Part shown: piece after piece, positions 11,604 through 23,860 of the stretch
How the letters are laid out: each line of letters opens with the position of its first letter
Position numbering within the stretch: the first letter of the stretch is position 1
NCBI GenBank assembly: GCA_036345935.2
Contig: JADWOT020000002.1
Location: 13,786,442-13,850,441 of the forward strand
Direction: 5' to 3'
Length of the DNA: 64,000 bases
From: Taenia hydatigena
Lineage: Eukaryota; Platyhelminthes; Cestoda; Cyclophyllidea; Taeniidae
Notes under the pieces: model-generated
Databases searched by the model: none
What the model was told of the DNA's origin: nothing
The model's input: only the letters and a program-made list of their open reading frames with translations
Made by a program: the position numbers and the translations under genes

Positions 11604-12447
11604 CTGATTACTACGTAGACTGGTCTGCTAATTAAATAAGTGAGGTGTGAAGTTACTTTTGTGGCAGGAAGTTTCCAGTAGATGGTGTAGTGGATGGAAT
11701 GGCTTATTTGCTGTGTGCTTCTCTGTTCATTGTGTTGGTGAGAAGGATGGTGCTCTGTCTGGCGGTTTGAATTGGTTCATCAAGTGTGGTGGGAATGTTT
11801 TGTATGCATCTTAATCTATTTTAAACGGTATGCGTGTGGGCATCGAAGGCGGTATCATGAATAACAATGCAATACATATTCATGTGCTAGAATTAAAAGA
11901 CTTGTTGCTGAATGCAAAGTGGGATTTGGTGAAAAGATGTAGCTAAAGGATGCCCCGAATCAATCAAATGCGCAATGTGGCAGTCACCGACATAAACTGG
12001 CAACAAAATGCAATGATACTAGCATAATTTGCGAGATCTTAAAATCTACAGAGTTAGACATCAGAAGCCATCACAGCAACTATCTTCGTCTGCCTCTCGC
12101 CAACTCTCGTGACACGCACTCGTTTTGACCACGTCAGTATAGTGGGACGACGACGTGCCACGAATGCATTAGACATGCGCATGGAAAGGCTTTACTATCA
12201 CATCGGCGGCACACGAGTACTTCTACACGCACAGACGATGAGGTTCTCGCCACAAATATGATAAGCCTTCCTTCATGCCGGTAGAGCTCAGAACGACATG
12301 GAAGGACAATAGCTGAATTCCACTGAGAAATCAGAAATTGCTTTGACAGTGATTTTCAACCGGTACTTCTTTATAGACATGTCAAACAAATTTGGAGTAA
12401 TTTACGGCGGTATCAACAATGGCCTGCCTTGTTTAACCACAACATTA

Positions 12448-13138
12448 AACGTTGCATGCACTTCTTCACCTCGAATCCAGTTGAGACAGGTGATTTGCAG
12501 TTCGGAGTGGATAGATGGAGCTGTTGGATGTAGTCAGCGCTGGCGTCCATTCATGGAGCTGGACCTTACCACAGTTTCTGTCTCTTAGGTTGACCACAAA
12601 CCATTTCACACACACACACACACACACAGACGCCAAACAGGCCAAACCTAGATCACTGGTCGCATACGCTTCCGGACATACGGTCATGCAAACATCTGCA
12701 GCTCTCCACCAAAATGCATCAATTAGGTGCCGCAAAAAGGGATACCATTGTGACTTCATCGTCACATCACCCTTTTCCAGATTAACCACATGCAGTGACG
12801 CATACTAATTCACTCATACATATTGGGCTAAAAATATCACCACTCTCATATTTACTGGACAGCAATAAAGGAAACCTTTAATGCAGTACTCAAGCTGGCT
12901 CTAATATTAGCTGAGTATTTTGTAGAAAATGCAGACTAACGTGTTAAAATTTGAGTAGCCATTTGTTACAACCTGGATGGCCTATGGGCGCGAGTGACCC
13001 GAATCCGTTCCATCCCCAGCCGTTTAGGCTGGCGGAAAGGTCACCTCACGGATGGCTCTGATGTCCGACGCAGGTGCATCACCGCGCTCACATACCATAC
13101 ATACATGCATACATGCATCATGTGTGCGTGCTTGCGTG
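12448..13138 (-). repeat. Dispersed repeat R1, copy A' (arm 2)
   Basis: Mirror of 3740-4430, including the CA/GT run of the same length. Confidence 0.8.
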
Positions 13139-13257
13139 TGCCTTGAGACTGGCCAATGGACACTGGTCCTGAGGCACCCGGTCAGCTCAGTCAAGCCTGT
13201 CTACTAGTAGCTGTTTCTTGGTTGCGGGCTTACGATTGGTGGTAGTGAGCGTAAAAT

Positions 13258-13560
13258 TCAGCTAACGCAGTGTTCCATGAAACAGTAAGGCATAACTGAG
13301 GGCGCAAACACATAGAGTGACGCCCTAGAATTGCCGTCCCCCCAAACGATAGCACAAAATGTACCTTTTGCTGCATGCGATGTGGGCTTGCTGGCCAAAG
13401 CGCATATACTGATACGGTAGAACTTGGGAATATACACGACGGATTCGGTTTTCTTTGAAATCAACGTCATTATTTTCTTCGTAAAATACGCTGTTTCAAA
13501 TGGTGGGTTTGTTTCATTAATCTCTTCGCGTGCTGGTAGGTTGTCCCTTTGGGATGACAT
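13258..13560 (-). CDS. Coding-like frame, unrecognised (arm 2)
   Basis: Mirror of 3318-3620 with identical translation. Confidence 0.25.
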   Translation of the reverse strand: MSSQRDNLPAREEINETNPPFETAYFTKKIMTLISKKTESVVYIPKFYRISICALASKPTSHAAKGTFCAIVWGDGNSRASLYVFAPSVMPYCFMEHCVS

Positions 13561-14116
13561 GAAGAAGCCGAGTCGATTCAGGTTCGCGTAGGCGACTTCA
13601 AGGAAGGTGCTTTCTCGTTCGGGGTTTGCTCTGCCCCTCTACCCTCCAGGTTGGAGAGTCTGCGATACCGCGTGTCTGATATGCATGATGATGACCTCGA
13701 GGGTCAGCAATTTGCGAGGTTCGGCGCGTGTGCATTTTGGTTGGTGGTTCTTGCACTTCATTGCAAACAAAAGAAAGCAGCTAGCTGGACAGTTTATCTC
13801 TCAGTGCAGTGACTCTAAGCACTGATCCTGCCTCATTTCTCGCTGTTTCGCCTTCATTATCACCTTCACACACACACAATAATGCAGAGTTTGTGTGCGT
13901 CCCTTTCGTTATCGGCTAGTGTTGAGATGTTGTGCGGCGTATGGCAAGATAGATTGCATAGGAGTTGCAGCCAAATGTTGATTAAATGCCTTTTGATCCT
14001 TTTGGACGTAACATATGCTGTCGTGCCCTTCTCTACCTCCATTTACAATCTGTAGGGTCAACATGATGTGTTGCAGCAGATGCATCTGCTAGTATGGGAA
14101 ACGCATACGAAATGGA

Positions 14117-14530
14117 GCACGCACGCACGCATGCAAGCGTGCACGTCATTTGAGCGTAGTTACTACATTTGCGTTAAAAATCAGAGCCGTTAGCCCACGT
14201 CACCTTACTGCCAGCCTACCCGGCTGTTGACGGAACAGATCCGGGTCACCCGCGCACATAGACTATCCAGGCTGTAACAAACAGCAACCTCATTTTTAAC
14301 ACGTAAATCTACATATTCTACAAAGAACACAGCTAAAGTTTGAGCCAATTTGCTTACTGCATTGAATGCCTCCTTGTTGATGCCGAGCAAATATGAAGGT
14401 AAGAATGTATGTAGCCCAATATGAATGAGTGAATATCTATGCGCCACCGTCTGTGGCTAATGTGGAAAGGGAGATAGGACGAAGACGCAATAGTATCCCT
14501 GTTTGTGCTACTTGATAGGTGTGGCTGTGG
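14117..14530 (+). repeat. Dispersed repeat R1, copy B (left half)
   Basis: Begins with a GCAC-rich stretch exactly where arm 2 ends and follows copy A's left half (3740-4160): AATCAGAGCC, CCAGCCTA, TGACGGAACAGATCCGGGTC, AGCCCAATATG. Its orientation is opposite to copy A' inside arm 2. It is diverged from copy A, so it was not created by the arm duplication. Confidence 0.8.
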
Positions 14531-14719
14531 CGAAAGTAGTAGTAGAAAAGTTTTTAATCCACAATGGTTGTCAAAAGGGATTGAGCAGGCTATGGCTTAC
14601 GCCACAAACTACTGTAAGGCGAAAGTTTACACAAGGTCAACCGCCATGCGAGTGAATACGATTGCAACAGTTAGAAAAGTCATGGCGAATCAACGGTGTG
14701 TGGTGATTTTAGGAGTCAA

Positions 14720-15232
14720 GCGTTAAAGCCAGTTTTGGGAATCACGCGATCTGATGTTGATCTGCCATCTGTGATTGCATGAGCCGATGTAGATTCCTTA
14801 GTGGTGGCGCCTGCAGGAGTGGAAGGAGTTACCTCAGTATTAGTCTTATCAGAGTTTTGGTGGGTGCTCTTGTCGTAGTGGTTGCAGAGGTCGAAGCAGA
14901 TTCCTTATTTGTGGAGGTTGGAGTCGAAGAAATGGGCACCTCATTCGTGGAGATTGTGAGAGATGGTTCATATCGCTTTGATTTTGTGGTTGTCAGAGGT
15001 AAAGTAGATCTCTTCATCGTGGCCACAACAGGAATCGATGTAGCTTCGTTATTTGTGATTGCAGGAACCGAAGAGGACTCCTGAGCAGTGGAGAGTGTAG
15101 TCGTGGTAGTTACAAGAGGGAAAGCAGATATTTTTGTCATGTTCACTGCGGGTACAGAAGCGGATCTTCCAAGGTTGGCGGCTGTAGGAATCAAGGAAGC
15201 GGTTCCATAGAGAGCAGCTAACCCTTCCTCTT
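14720..15232 (-). pseudogene. Thr/Ser-rich (mucin-like) antigen exon, frameshifted
   Basis: The exon starts after the acceptor TTTCGGGTAG, nearly the same as the exon-3 acceptor of the EG95-like copy at 57.4-59.2 kb (TTTTGGGTAG followed by AAGGAGAAGG). It encodes a low-complexity chain with short Thr/Ser/Pro repeats (SSSVPAITNNEATSIPVV, SISTN-like and TTTTRAPTKT segments), expected to be O-glycosylated in a secreted or surface protein. The main frame stops at TAA (14829-14831), while the +1 frame from about 14843 continues in the same style (KTNTEVTPSTPAGATTKEST) to a TGA near 14724. A one-base frameshift is therefore likely. An upstream FN3-like stretch is at 15233-15509. Confidence 0.5.
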
Positions 15233-15509
15233 CTACCCGAAAATGCACCTCCCTAGGGATATATATCAACGCATACACAAATGTATTATGGGCATATTTG
15301 ACAACCGTGATGAATGTGCCTTTGTAAGTATCTGCAGTGGGTTTCATGTCAGTAGCCAATGGCGTGCAACCAAGGCTCTAACAATGCCAAAGATTTAGGG
15401 AAGCCCTTGAACCACCATTTCGACCTAATCCAAAGAGATGGAAATCATGTTACCGCATTTGATGGGACGGGTAAAATTGGCAGACCTTGTTTCGCAGATG
15501 GTGCAGATC
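15233..15509 (-). pseudogene. Degenerate FN3-like exon
   Basis: After an acceptor (GTTGACAG) the frame reads GSAPSAKQGLPILPVPSNAV, which looks like the start of an FN3 domain, then meets a stop. A later frame gives LALLEPW and, nearer the next exon, YKGTFITVVKYAHNTFVYAL. I infer a broken FN3 exon belonging with the Thr-rich exon downstream. The similarity is weak and should be treated as a hypothesis. Confidence 0.3.
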
Positions 15510-15914
15510 CTGTCAACATCAATTGAAACATCGGGTTTATAGTGCGCACACTTCTAAGTACTTCACACATATCATACCAACATCGTCTCGTGTCATAGAG
15601 ACAAAAGCCAAAATACCTAAACATCTTAGATTTACAAAGTGAATGAGCAAAGCCAATTATTGTAAAAGGCACTAACGTCTGATTCAACTTATCCAGCATG
15701 CTTACCAAGTTACGCAGAGAAAAACGTCACTTGAAATTTGTGTGACACCATCAAAGACAGCTTGTGCAGGTGCCATCGCTTCTCCCATTCGGGCAAATTC
15801 CAGCTGCGTTGACGGGATCATAAAAATATCTTCCTAATCAAGTTCGGTGCGAGCCTCACTCGAATTTGACACCTAAAAGCAAAAATAATTGCATGATAAC
15901 TAGCAGAGATCTGC

Positions 15915-16169
15915 TTAGATGATGTACACACGAACCATGATTTTGCCGAAAACTGCATTTGATCGTGCAACGACAGTCCAGGAAATGGTTGCGTGTCGGA
16001 TGGTACAGGCAGCTACGGTCAGTAAGAAAGGCACCGTATCGAAGCCCTTGTTATAGAAAATTGTAATCGTGATTGAGAAATATGAGTTCTTTGTTTCATT
16101 GATTTCATTTTTGCTGCTTAGCAATTTGATTTTGGCGCATTTCGCTTTGGACGACACGAAAAGGACCAA
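15915..16169 (-). CDS. Coding-like frame, unrecognised
   Basis: An 84-residue frame (VSSKAKCAKIK, NEINETKNSYFSITITI, FLLTVAACTIRHATISWTVV) with alternating hydrophobic strands. It has distant similarity to the arm frames at 3318-3620 and 13258-13560. It lies upstream of the FN3/Thr-rich remnant on the same strand and might be part of it. Confidence 0.25.
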   Translation of the reverse strand: MVLFVSSKAKCAKIKLLSSKNEINETKNSYFSITITIFYNKGFDTVPFLLTVAACTIRHATISWTVVARSNAVFGKIMVRVYII

Positions 16170-16451
16170 TGTGTTGTCATCAAGGCGAGGTCATGCCGAC
16201 CTCTGACCCGAATTTTCAGCTGTATAAACCTTAACTTCTCTGCCACACCGCCAATCTCTGCGAAAACCTCCTAATAATGGTAGGCCTTGGCAGACTTTAT
16301 CTATTTCTCCTTGTTTGCTTAAGCTCATATCTCTCTACTTACCAGTTTTAAACTTGCTCTCACATTTAGCACATCTACTTTCCATTTCACCTTAGGTCGC
16401 GTGCATTTTTACACATTTAAGCACAAAACAACAAACATCAGAAGATCACAG

Positions 16452-17209
16452 ATCTTCCACCGGAATTGCTGTTACGAATATGTGAATTCCTTGATGCTCC
16501 AGACTTCGTAAACTTCCGTACAACTGTTCCACAATGGAAGCGAATGCTTTCCACACGACGATCATCCACTGTGTCTAGACAAGCATCTGTATCAGTTATT
16601 GTATCCACGGTCTTCCAAATCTCCCTCCAAAAGGCTTCCGGGGCTATTCAATACCATACACAGCCGTTCTTTAACATTAATACGATGGCTTATTGCGAGT
16701 GCATGCTGTTGTTGGAAACACCACGTGCAGAAGCTGGCAGGGACAGTCCTCGAAACTGGTATCCAATGAACATGTGTTTCGCAAGAACAAGTAATTTTAT
16801 CATAAATGGAGATGACCACGAAAGTGGTAGGCATTGTGTTATCCAAAAGAAAGCGAATGCAGGCAATGACAATGAGTCTGACAACTCCGATTGCATTTTC
16901 CATCTCGTGTACCCTTGGCGACTTCTCAGGGATGAGATTAGAGCCGTCATAGATGGCCTTCCTCCTCACCAAACTTTAATCATTGCACTTGTCGTGAATG
17001 TGAGGAGGGATAAATCAAGTGAGATGGAATGCTTCGCAAGTATCGCTCACAGAATTGGTGAAGTCTACAATTATCTGCTGTCTGCTGTACCAATGAATTT
17101 GGGACTGTGGTGCATCAGGCGTGTGGACAATGATTTTACCAATTGGTCTGATCTATTGGAGTCGAGTTGTTACGACGCCATTTCCAAAAGCAAGCAAGAG
17201 CCTCCGTGA
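16452..17209 (+). CDS. F-box protein, terminal exon, possibly FBXO4-like
   Basis: Encodes the substrate adaptor of an SCF-type ubiquitin ligase if the call is right. The frame opens after an AG at 16450-16451 and begins LPPELLLRICEFLDAPDFVN, the classic F-box start that binds SKP1. Because the F-box begins upstream of the first ATG (16466) and a stop lies at 16418, an earlier exon must supply the start; I did not find it. The C-terminal part (LIIALVVNVRRDKSSEMECF, then IAHRIGEVYNYLLSAVP and NWSDLLES) follows the order and spacing of the FBXO4 C-terminal GTPase-like domain as I remember it. About 250 residues are in this exon, ending in TGA. F-box identity is fairly safe; the FBXO4 assignment is tentative. 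Confidence 0.5.
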
Positions 17210-18575
17210 CGGCTACTTTGAATTGTGACCTTAAAGGAATTGCACCTGTTCAAACCTTTTGTGCATCCGACAGTGCTGTTGTTTTACTTATACTTTTAAT
17301 TTTGTGTAGTTGAGTTTTTACTTACAAAATGCCCTTTGAAATCCGCGGCCTCGTCGCCAGCTTGTTATTCGACCAGACGGAGCAGAGGCTAATGAATTAT
17401 TCCCGAATTGCAAGTGCTTCTCTTCTAGGCTGTCATTCGCGAAATCATTCCACCGTAGACCATAACTCAGTGGTTCCTCTGAAGTAAAATATGACTGGAG
17501 GAATTAGAGAGGGACACATTGGCTTTAAACAGAGCGATGACGCTGAAACCCATTCAGGTTTACTGCTGTTGTCGACTGTTTTAAGTCCGCCTTTCCTGTT
17601 CTTTTGTTCTAGCCCTGCTATCCTACAAAACAAACCCACTTTCGTTTACGTCATATCCTTTGAGTGTTAAATACCTAAGCTCGCTCTAATGTAGGTCTAG
17701 GTGCAAAAGCATGGATGCATTTGTTCAAAACATGACAGTTCCCTTTGAATATCAGTAACATTTAATTTGCTTAAGTTCTCTGCGGCATGCACAGTAGTGC
17801 ATCACGCAGCAATAGGAGCAAGCTAACGGCAATCAAGTCTTCTTCACTGCAGTCATCTCTACCCTCGTTTCTTCGTCAGTTCCAACCTCCCAGCCCGCCG
17901 TTCTCGAGACGTCAGAGGACCAAATCAGATAGGTATAGTAGAAATTGGGGGCAAGTTGTGCTACCAACCCTTCCTCTCCCTCTTTCTTGTGCCACCTTCC
18001 TTTTCTCTCTTGCTTCATTTGCGTGCGTCATGTCGTTATTATTACATCTGGTATCCCGTGTAAAACGCATAGAAAAGGAGATCTTTGCTTAGTCTCCTCT
18101 ATTATTCCATTGACTAGAAGTTCAAATTCTCTCCAGTGGGCTGAATGCTTCATTTTTAATTCAGCTAAGTAGCTAGACGAGTAGGTAAATGCATCAATTC
18201 ATTAAAAGATTGGGGAAAGGAAGGAAATAAAGAAGGCTGCACTAAAACACTGCGCAGAGTCATCCTACGGTGTCCACTTCCAATCCTCTTTCCCCAAATC
18301 CCACTCTCTCTGCGTCCCCTCTATCGTAATCATTCCTTTATCTCTTTCAAATGAACATGAAGTTACTTCACGTCTAGAGAAGAACTGCATGCTCCTCTGG
18401 TGTCGCTTGTAATTCGAAGCAAGGATCCGTTCAAGCACGATATTGCGAATTCGCACCAGATGCATCCATATTTTAGCCGCATAGAGCTCTTTAGGGGTAC
18501 ATGACCGGTTCCTTTAATTAAATGCTTGCTCTGCACTGTGCTCGCTGCGCTGCACTTGCTTATAACGGCTCTTAC
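17210..18575. other. No firm gene
   Basis: Possible downstream exons for the signal-peptide exon at 18576-18644 were sought on the minus strand. A frame at 17445-17626 behind a TTTTGTTTTGTAG acceptor is open but not recognisable. Confidence 0.3.
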
Positions 18576-18644
18576 ATGCGTTGACAACCACCAAATAAAC
18601 AGCGGCAGCACCAGCAGCAGTGCAATAAGGTGCCTCACATCCAT
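18576..18644 (-). CDS. Possible signal-peptide exon of a secreted protein
   Basis: An ATG is followed by a basic and then strongly hydrophobic stretch (MDVRHLIALLLVLPLFIWWL), and the 69-nt exon ends at a good GTAAGA donor in phase 0. Size resembles the 70-nt first exons of the EG95-type genes at 52.5 and 59.2 kb, but the phase differs (0 versus 1). No second exon is identified, so this stays a candidate. Confidence 0.3.
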
Positions 18645-18649
18645 GTCGC

Positions 18650-21600
18650 ACTGTGGAAGTACTGTAGCACGGTACTCAAGAATAGGTCTAGCTAGATTAC
18701 AATAGATTGCAGTGCAATATAACAGGCTAAATTAGCCACATAGGCTAGACTGTGACAGGCTTGAATAAATTATGAAAGAAAAACGCAGGTTGACAGAGCC
18801 TCATGTTCAGAGGCACCTTCCTACGATGCCATTTAAGTCAACTGTACCATCCTGATTTGGTCCGCCTAATCGGCCTAACACAACAGCGTGCGATGTGAAC
18901 TGAGGCCTTCCTCCCTCTCGGATATTAGGGATCATAGTGCACAAACAAGAACTAGGTCTGATGGCGTTCTCGGAATGGTGGAATGGGAGCCCACCTGTCT
19001 CCTCCTTCTTTCCCTAGCTCCACTCCAACGCGTCTTTGGTGAGTGTCACCTTTATCCTCAACCAGGCTGGATATGCTCTCAGGTATTGCGTCTCGCATTA
19101 TGCCCTGGCGCCCTGCTCAAGCATGAGCATTAAAGAAGACTGTACTAGCCTTAACAGTGTTAAAGCTGGTGCTTATGCACTCGCAGTAGTGCAATCAGAT
19201 TTTGACACGAAAATGCAGTTACCACTAGTGCAACGTTCAAATTCTGTCAACGTTTCTCAATTGGTCCCACTTCTGGTGGTTGGGAGGTAAGTATCGGCTC
19301 CCAAAAAGCGCTGTGTTGTCTGTAGTCGATGACACGGTGCAGTGTTGGAGAATCCGCCACAGACCTTTACGCTTTTGCACTCGCTTAGCAGTCATAATGC
19401 GGGCTAAGTGAATCCGAAAATGTGGATACCTAGGCTCATGGCTACTGGGTGTCCGAAGGGTGGTCAAGTGTTTCCCTTTTATGTGCGACGCCTAACACGG
19501 TTCTCTGCTAATCTAGTTGGCCATTAATAATGAAGTCAGTTTACCGGTGGAACGAGAAGTGATTTGACTGTAAGTGCTTTTACTCTCTGGAGGCGCCACG
19601 TTAGCTGGATGACTGCTTTCCAAGGGACAAGTGATAAGCATACGACAGGATGTTTTTAAACTAGTTTTTGAAACGCGAAAACCGGGTTTTGTCTGCTTTT
19701 TTACGTTTCCGAAAGCATTCATTCTTGTATGGACTGTCACTAAAAAAGTTCCAACTCATGTTCCCACAATCCACTCACAGAAAACACAAAATCATTAGGT
19801 AGATGGACTTAAATCTATCAGAAAACAAGTAAAAAAGGAAACCGAAGCATTTGTTTGTCACCCGTGACAGGGCGTTAAGATGAGTGAACGGACGAAAACG
19901 GTAGCTTTTGATCCAAAAGATGCCTGTATTTGCAGCAGCCTCAACTCACCACTCGGAATCACGCTAGTAGATAATGCAAACAGCCCAGAGAGGAAGTATT
20001 CTATTCATTTGATCAGTTCTTTAATTCGGTGACGTGTTTAAGCTGCTAGCCGTGGCATTCATAACCCCTCAATTATGGATTTTCTTCCATTTGTGGATCC
20101 ACTACAGATGCTCAGTGCGATCGGGACTCATGTAATGTGGCCTCCTTCCAGACAACGCTGCAAGACACTTTCGGAATTTGAACACTTTGCAGCCAATAAA
20201 TCTGAACGAATAAATCTACAGCTTACTTGACGGCAATGATGCCTTAACCAGAGTTACCTCCACTTCGGATCATTTAACGCTGCCGGTTATTTCAGGCTAT
20301 CACGTAAACGTGGAAAGTTATGGTCTGTCATAAAGAGCGAAGAAGTGCCTGTTGTTTAAATTGCATGCTTGCACAAGTGAACTCTCTAGTCTTGACAATT
20401 TTTGTCCATCATCTTAAAGCCCAAACCCCACAAGGCTGCTGAGTATATCCTTGGTTCGTGCAAGTGAGGGCACGATGCTGTGAGGTCAGCTGTCTGAGTC
20501 GCTGCCACCTTTCAAATAGCTACCTTTCACATCATGCTGCCTCATGAGACCTTAGTGGCCTGGTCCTATCTGCTTGATCGGCAGTCTCTTGTGCACTGAT
20601 TGGCTCTCTTAAGCAAGATCACCACCATTGTAAATGTGTATCCATATCACAGCACTCCGGTTACTGATCCGCTAAATGCACTGCTCAACTCGAACACATC
20701 GCTCGTGGAACTCGACTAGCAGGAAATCCAATGTTCCAGAATCTGTGGCAAAACAACAGCAGGCCTTTTCAGCTCATCAGCAGATTAATCACTGAGTCAA
20801 CTGGATACAATGCTTAATGCAACTCCTTTACAGTCGCATTAATGGCTATTTAATACCAGGGTTGGTGCATTGCCTAAGACTTGAGGAACCTAAGATAATC
20901 AAGCAGCATAAAATGACTTGCTGATCAATTATTCAGAATTGACTAAAGACAGAATTGCACTATCTCAAGTTAACTAAACCAAACGTGAGCTTTTGTGTAA
21001 CCTAGCTACTTAAAATTCCTCACTGATTCTACTGCATTCTTTTTTGTTAGTGAAGAACTTCCCGATTCTCCGCATTTTTATCAGACCTGCTTTACAGCTC
21101 GACGTAGACCATTTGAGACGGCAATTAAAATATACTTCAGAATATGCGAGAACGTTATAGAAATGCTATGCATTCAACGAAAGCAAGAGTTAAAAAAGGG
21201 AAACTAACGACAAGTAAGCTTTACCGGAGCCATCTCTAAGTATGCGAGCGTGTAGCAGCACTCGTCCCCTCAAGTACTTTTCCGCATTGAATACCTACAA
21301 ATCAACTTTGGCGCACAAGGTACCTATTGTCCACCCCACAAATGGATGCTTTTGTCATCGATCAGCTTTCTCAACCACTAGTCTAACAGAACTTTAATTT
21401 ATTTCTTTGGTTTTCGTACCAGAGAAGCATAATAGCCAATGGTCTAAGGCGAGTCTTTATAAGGTGTTGGAGCAACTAGAATCAAACTACCAGGAACTTT
21501 AACCCCAAGATTGATCCCATGGTAACAGTTGGAAACTTGCTAAGGAACAATTACTTCCGTACGTTCCCGAACCTTATAAACTTTGGTGGCCTTTCATCCT

Positions 21601-23639
21601 TAAGATATTACGCATGAGAATTATTCGCTCGTGAATTATTAGCTAAACTTAAGAATGCAGAAATACTTTGATCGTCTAACTATACTTGCCGTTCCAAAGT
21701 CAATTTAATTTTAAGACAATTAAAAAAGATGGAGATTTTATCATCGAGAATTGCATTTTTAGTTACACGTGTGCAGGGAACGAGGCAGTTATTTGCAAGT
21801 CAGTGAATGGGCTTTGATGTGACAGGTGATTACATCTGCTTAGATCGTGGCCAAGCGCTAGTATGGTGGAGCCTAGGGCGATTCGGTAAGTTCGTGTTAC
21901 AGGTATAGTTCTGTTTATCAGTTGTAGAACATGCTACACGTCTGCTCCAGATTTTGAAATATTGAGTCTCCTACAAGACGAAGTCTATTATAAGTGAATT
22001 CACTTGGGGTGGGGCATCATTTGGAATGGCGAAAGTAGATCATTGGCCCAGACAGCTGCGGCACAATAGCATGGCTGTCTTGGCGGTGCCTCTGCTCATG
22101 ACAGCTTGTCTGCATGGCCGCAACTATCGCTGTTGAGATAAGGTAACACTGTGTGAATTCGTCCTAGATAACCCACGAACTGACCCCAACTGGTGACGTT
22201 GTTGTAAACAGTGCGATGCATTACTGACCACATGGTTTATGTCCTCATATGCATAAACCACAAGTTCACCACTCCTGCGGAGTCAGAATAAAAGAGTGCA
22301 GTCTTCTCTAACAAAGTGACTCCTCTCTGGCATGTACCGGCCCATCGGAAAGCGATGGGGGTTTGTTAAGCATTAGATAATTTAATGTGGAAAAATATCT
22401 ACTTCAATACAAACTCTTTTCGTAACAGACTTTTCCAAAGGCAAGCATAAAGAAGAGGAGCATTTCGCTTCTTTATTGAATGTCTAGGCTTCCAGAGATG
22501 CATAGCGATCCTTCATTCAGTCTTTATTTCAATTAGTGAAAGAAATTTCTCTTCAGGAAGGCGAACAACTGTATGTTAGTTGCAGTGATGAAGGCTGACA
22601 AAATATCCTCTGCCTCCATTTTCAAAGTTTTGAAACCTTGGCAAATTGGGAGATTCTGAAACCTTCTGAATACTTCTTTAGAACTACCTCTTCCAAATGC
22701 ACAAGAAATAACCTGATATGTTTAGCGTTAATGCAACTCGAACGCGTAGACACAGCCCTTGTCACTATTTGATGATAGAATTTTAAATATTCCTAATGCG
22801 AATTTTTCGTTAACTAAGAAGAGATTTAAACGCTTGCACCCGGTCACTGGTGCAGCATTTTTTACATTGTTAGTAAATCTCGGAACCTAGCACCACCAGC
22901 ATCATCCAAAGCAGGTTCTCACAACCCGCAGAAACAGTATAAATCGTCCCTTTCTGATTAACAGAAGATGCTTAGTCCTCGTATTTCGAAGTGAGACATT
23001 TTGTTCATTTGCAGAATTGTAAAAAATCCTCTTTATCGGCCCACTTGAGCGCAAAACTGGTTATATTACGCATTGCTGGTAGCTCCTCGTCTTGCTTTGC
23101 AGTCCAGTGTCAAGAAACATTAAATGAAATCAAAATATTTCTTATTAAATTAATTTTTAACCCCCAGATGACTGTTTAATTTGAATTCATATGTGTTTCG
23201 TTTCATGTCGCTTCATGGAGAGGATAAAACGGGCATGTTTTACCGACTCCACTAATGCAAATCCAATGAAACTTAGCCCGTTTCCGAGTAGTTATAATTA
23301 ACTAACAAGGATGTAGGATTCAGCTTCCCCTTTCCATTTTAATTTCGCTTTGTAACTATATTTCACTGATTATCCACCTTAGGGATTTTGTCCACCCAGT
23401 TTTCTTCAATGTCACTAGCGGACAAACCAAGCAGTTCCACACCGCAAAATTAACACACACGTTTACCACAAATTTTTCTCCTATTCGAGAACGCAACATC
23501 ATAGCATTGCTTTAGAACGTGCGACTACTACCTAGGAAGTGTCGCAAGCTCTACAAAAATCTGAATTCTTGCAGCCGGAGAAATGGGCAATTCAGCCGAC
23601 GATATAATTCCTATGCTTATACTCTGCCTCTTCCGAAAT
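18650..23639. other. Long region without recognised genes
   Basis: AT-rich DNA with only short frames. A frame at 19036-19288 ends in a GTAAGT donor but its translation is not protein-like. No RNA gene was recognised. Confidence 0.5.
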
Positions 23640-23860
23640 CAGAAAGTGCAGAACATTCCCTCGTAGCGTCCTGAGGCTCCCTCGAAGGCAAAAGAAGTCA
23701 GAATGCTAGGGTAGAATATATATATTCAACGGATAGAGGGAAATAGGCTACTGGCATCACCCGGAAGCCAGCCTACGCAGCTAGGGCAAGATGGCCACCT
23801 CTTTGACCCTGACCCAAAAAACCGGTAGTACAAGCAAACAAAGTACTACACCCTTTTCCA
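23640..23860 (-). repeat. Dispersed repeat R2, copy 1
   Basis: Reverse complement shares GGCCATCTTGCCCTAG, GCGTAGGCT and GCCTTCGAGGGAGCCTC with 39600-39800, and the general order with 49880-50085. Non-coding. Confidence 0.75.

Larger units (their letters stand above)
9872..14119 (-). repeat. Long inverted repeat, arm 2
   Basis: Reverse complement of 2759-7006. Features of arm 1 recur at 16878 minus their coordinates. The outer edge (14117-14119) coincides with the start of R1 copy B, whereas the matching outer edge of arm 1 at 2759 borders unrelated DNA. Confidence 0.95.

Noticed and set aside
2759..14119. Palindrome as a fold-back or Polinton-type transposon
   Set aside because: No transposase, integrase or polymerase motif in the arms or spacer, and no target-site duplication at the outer edges.
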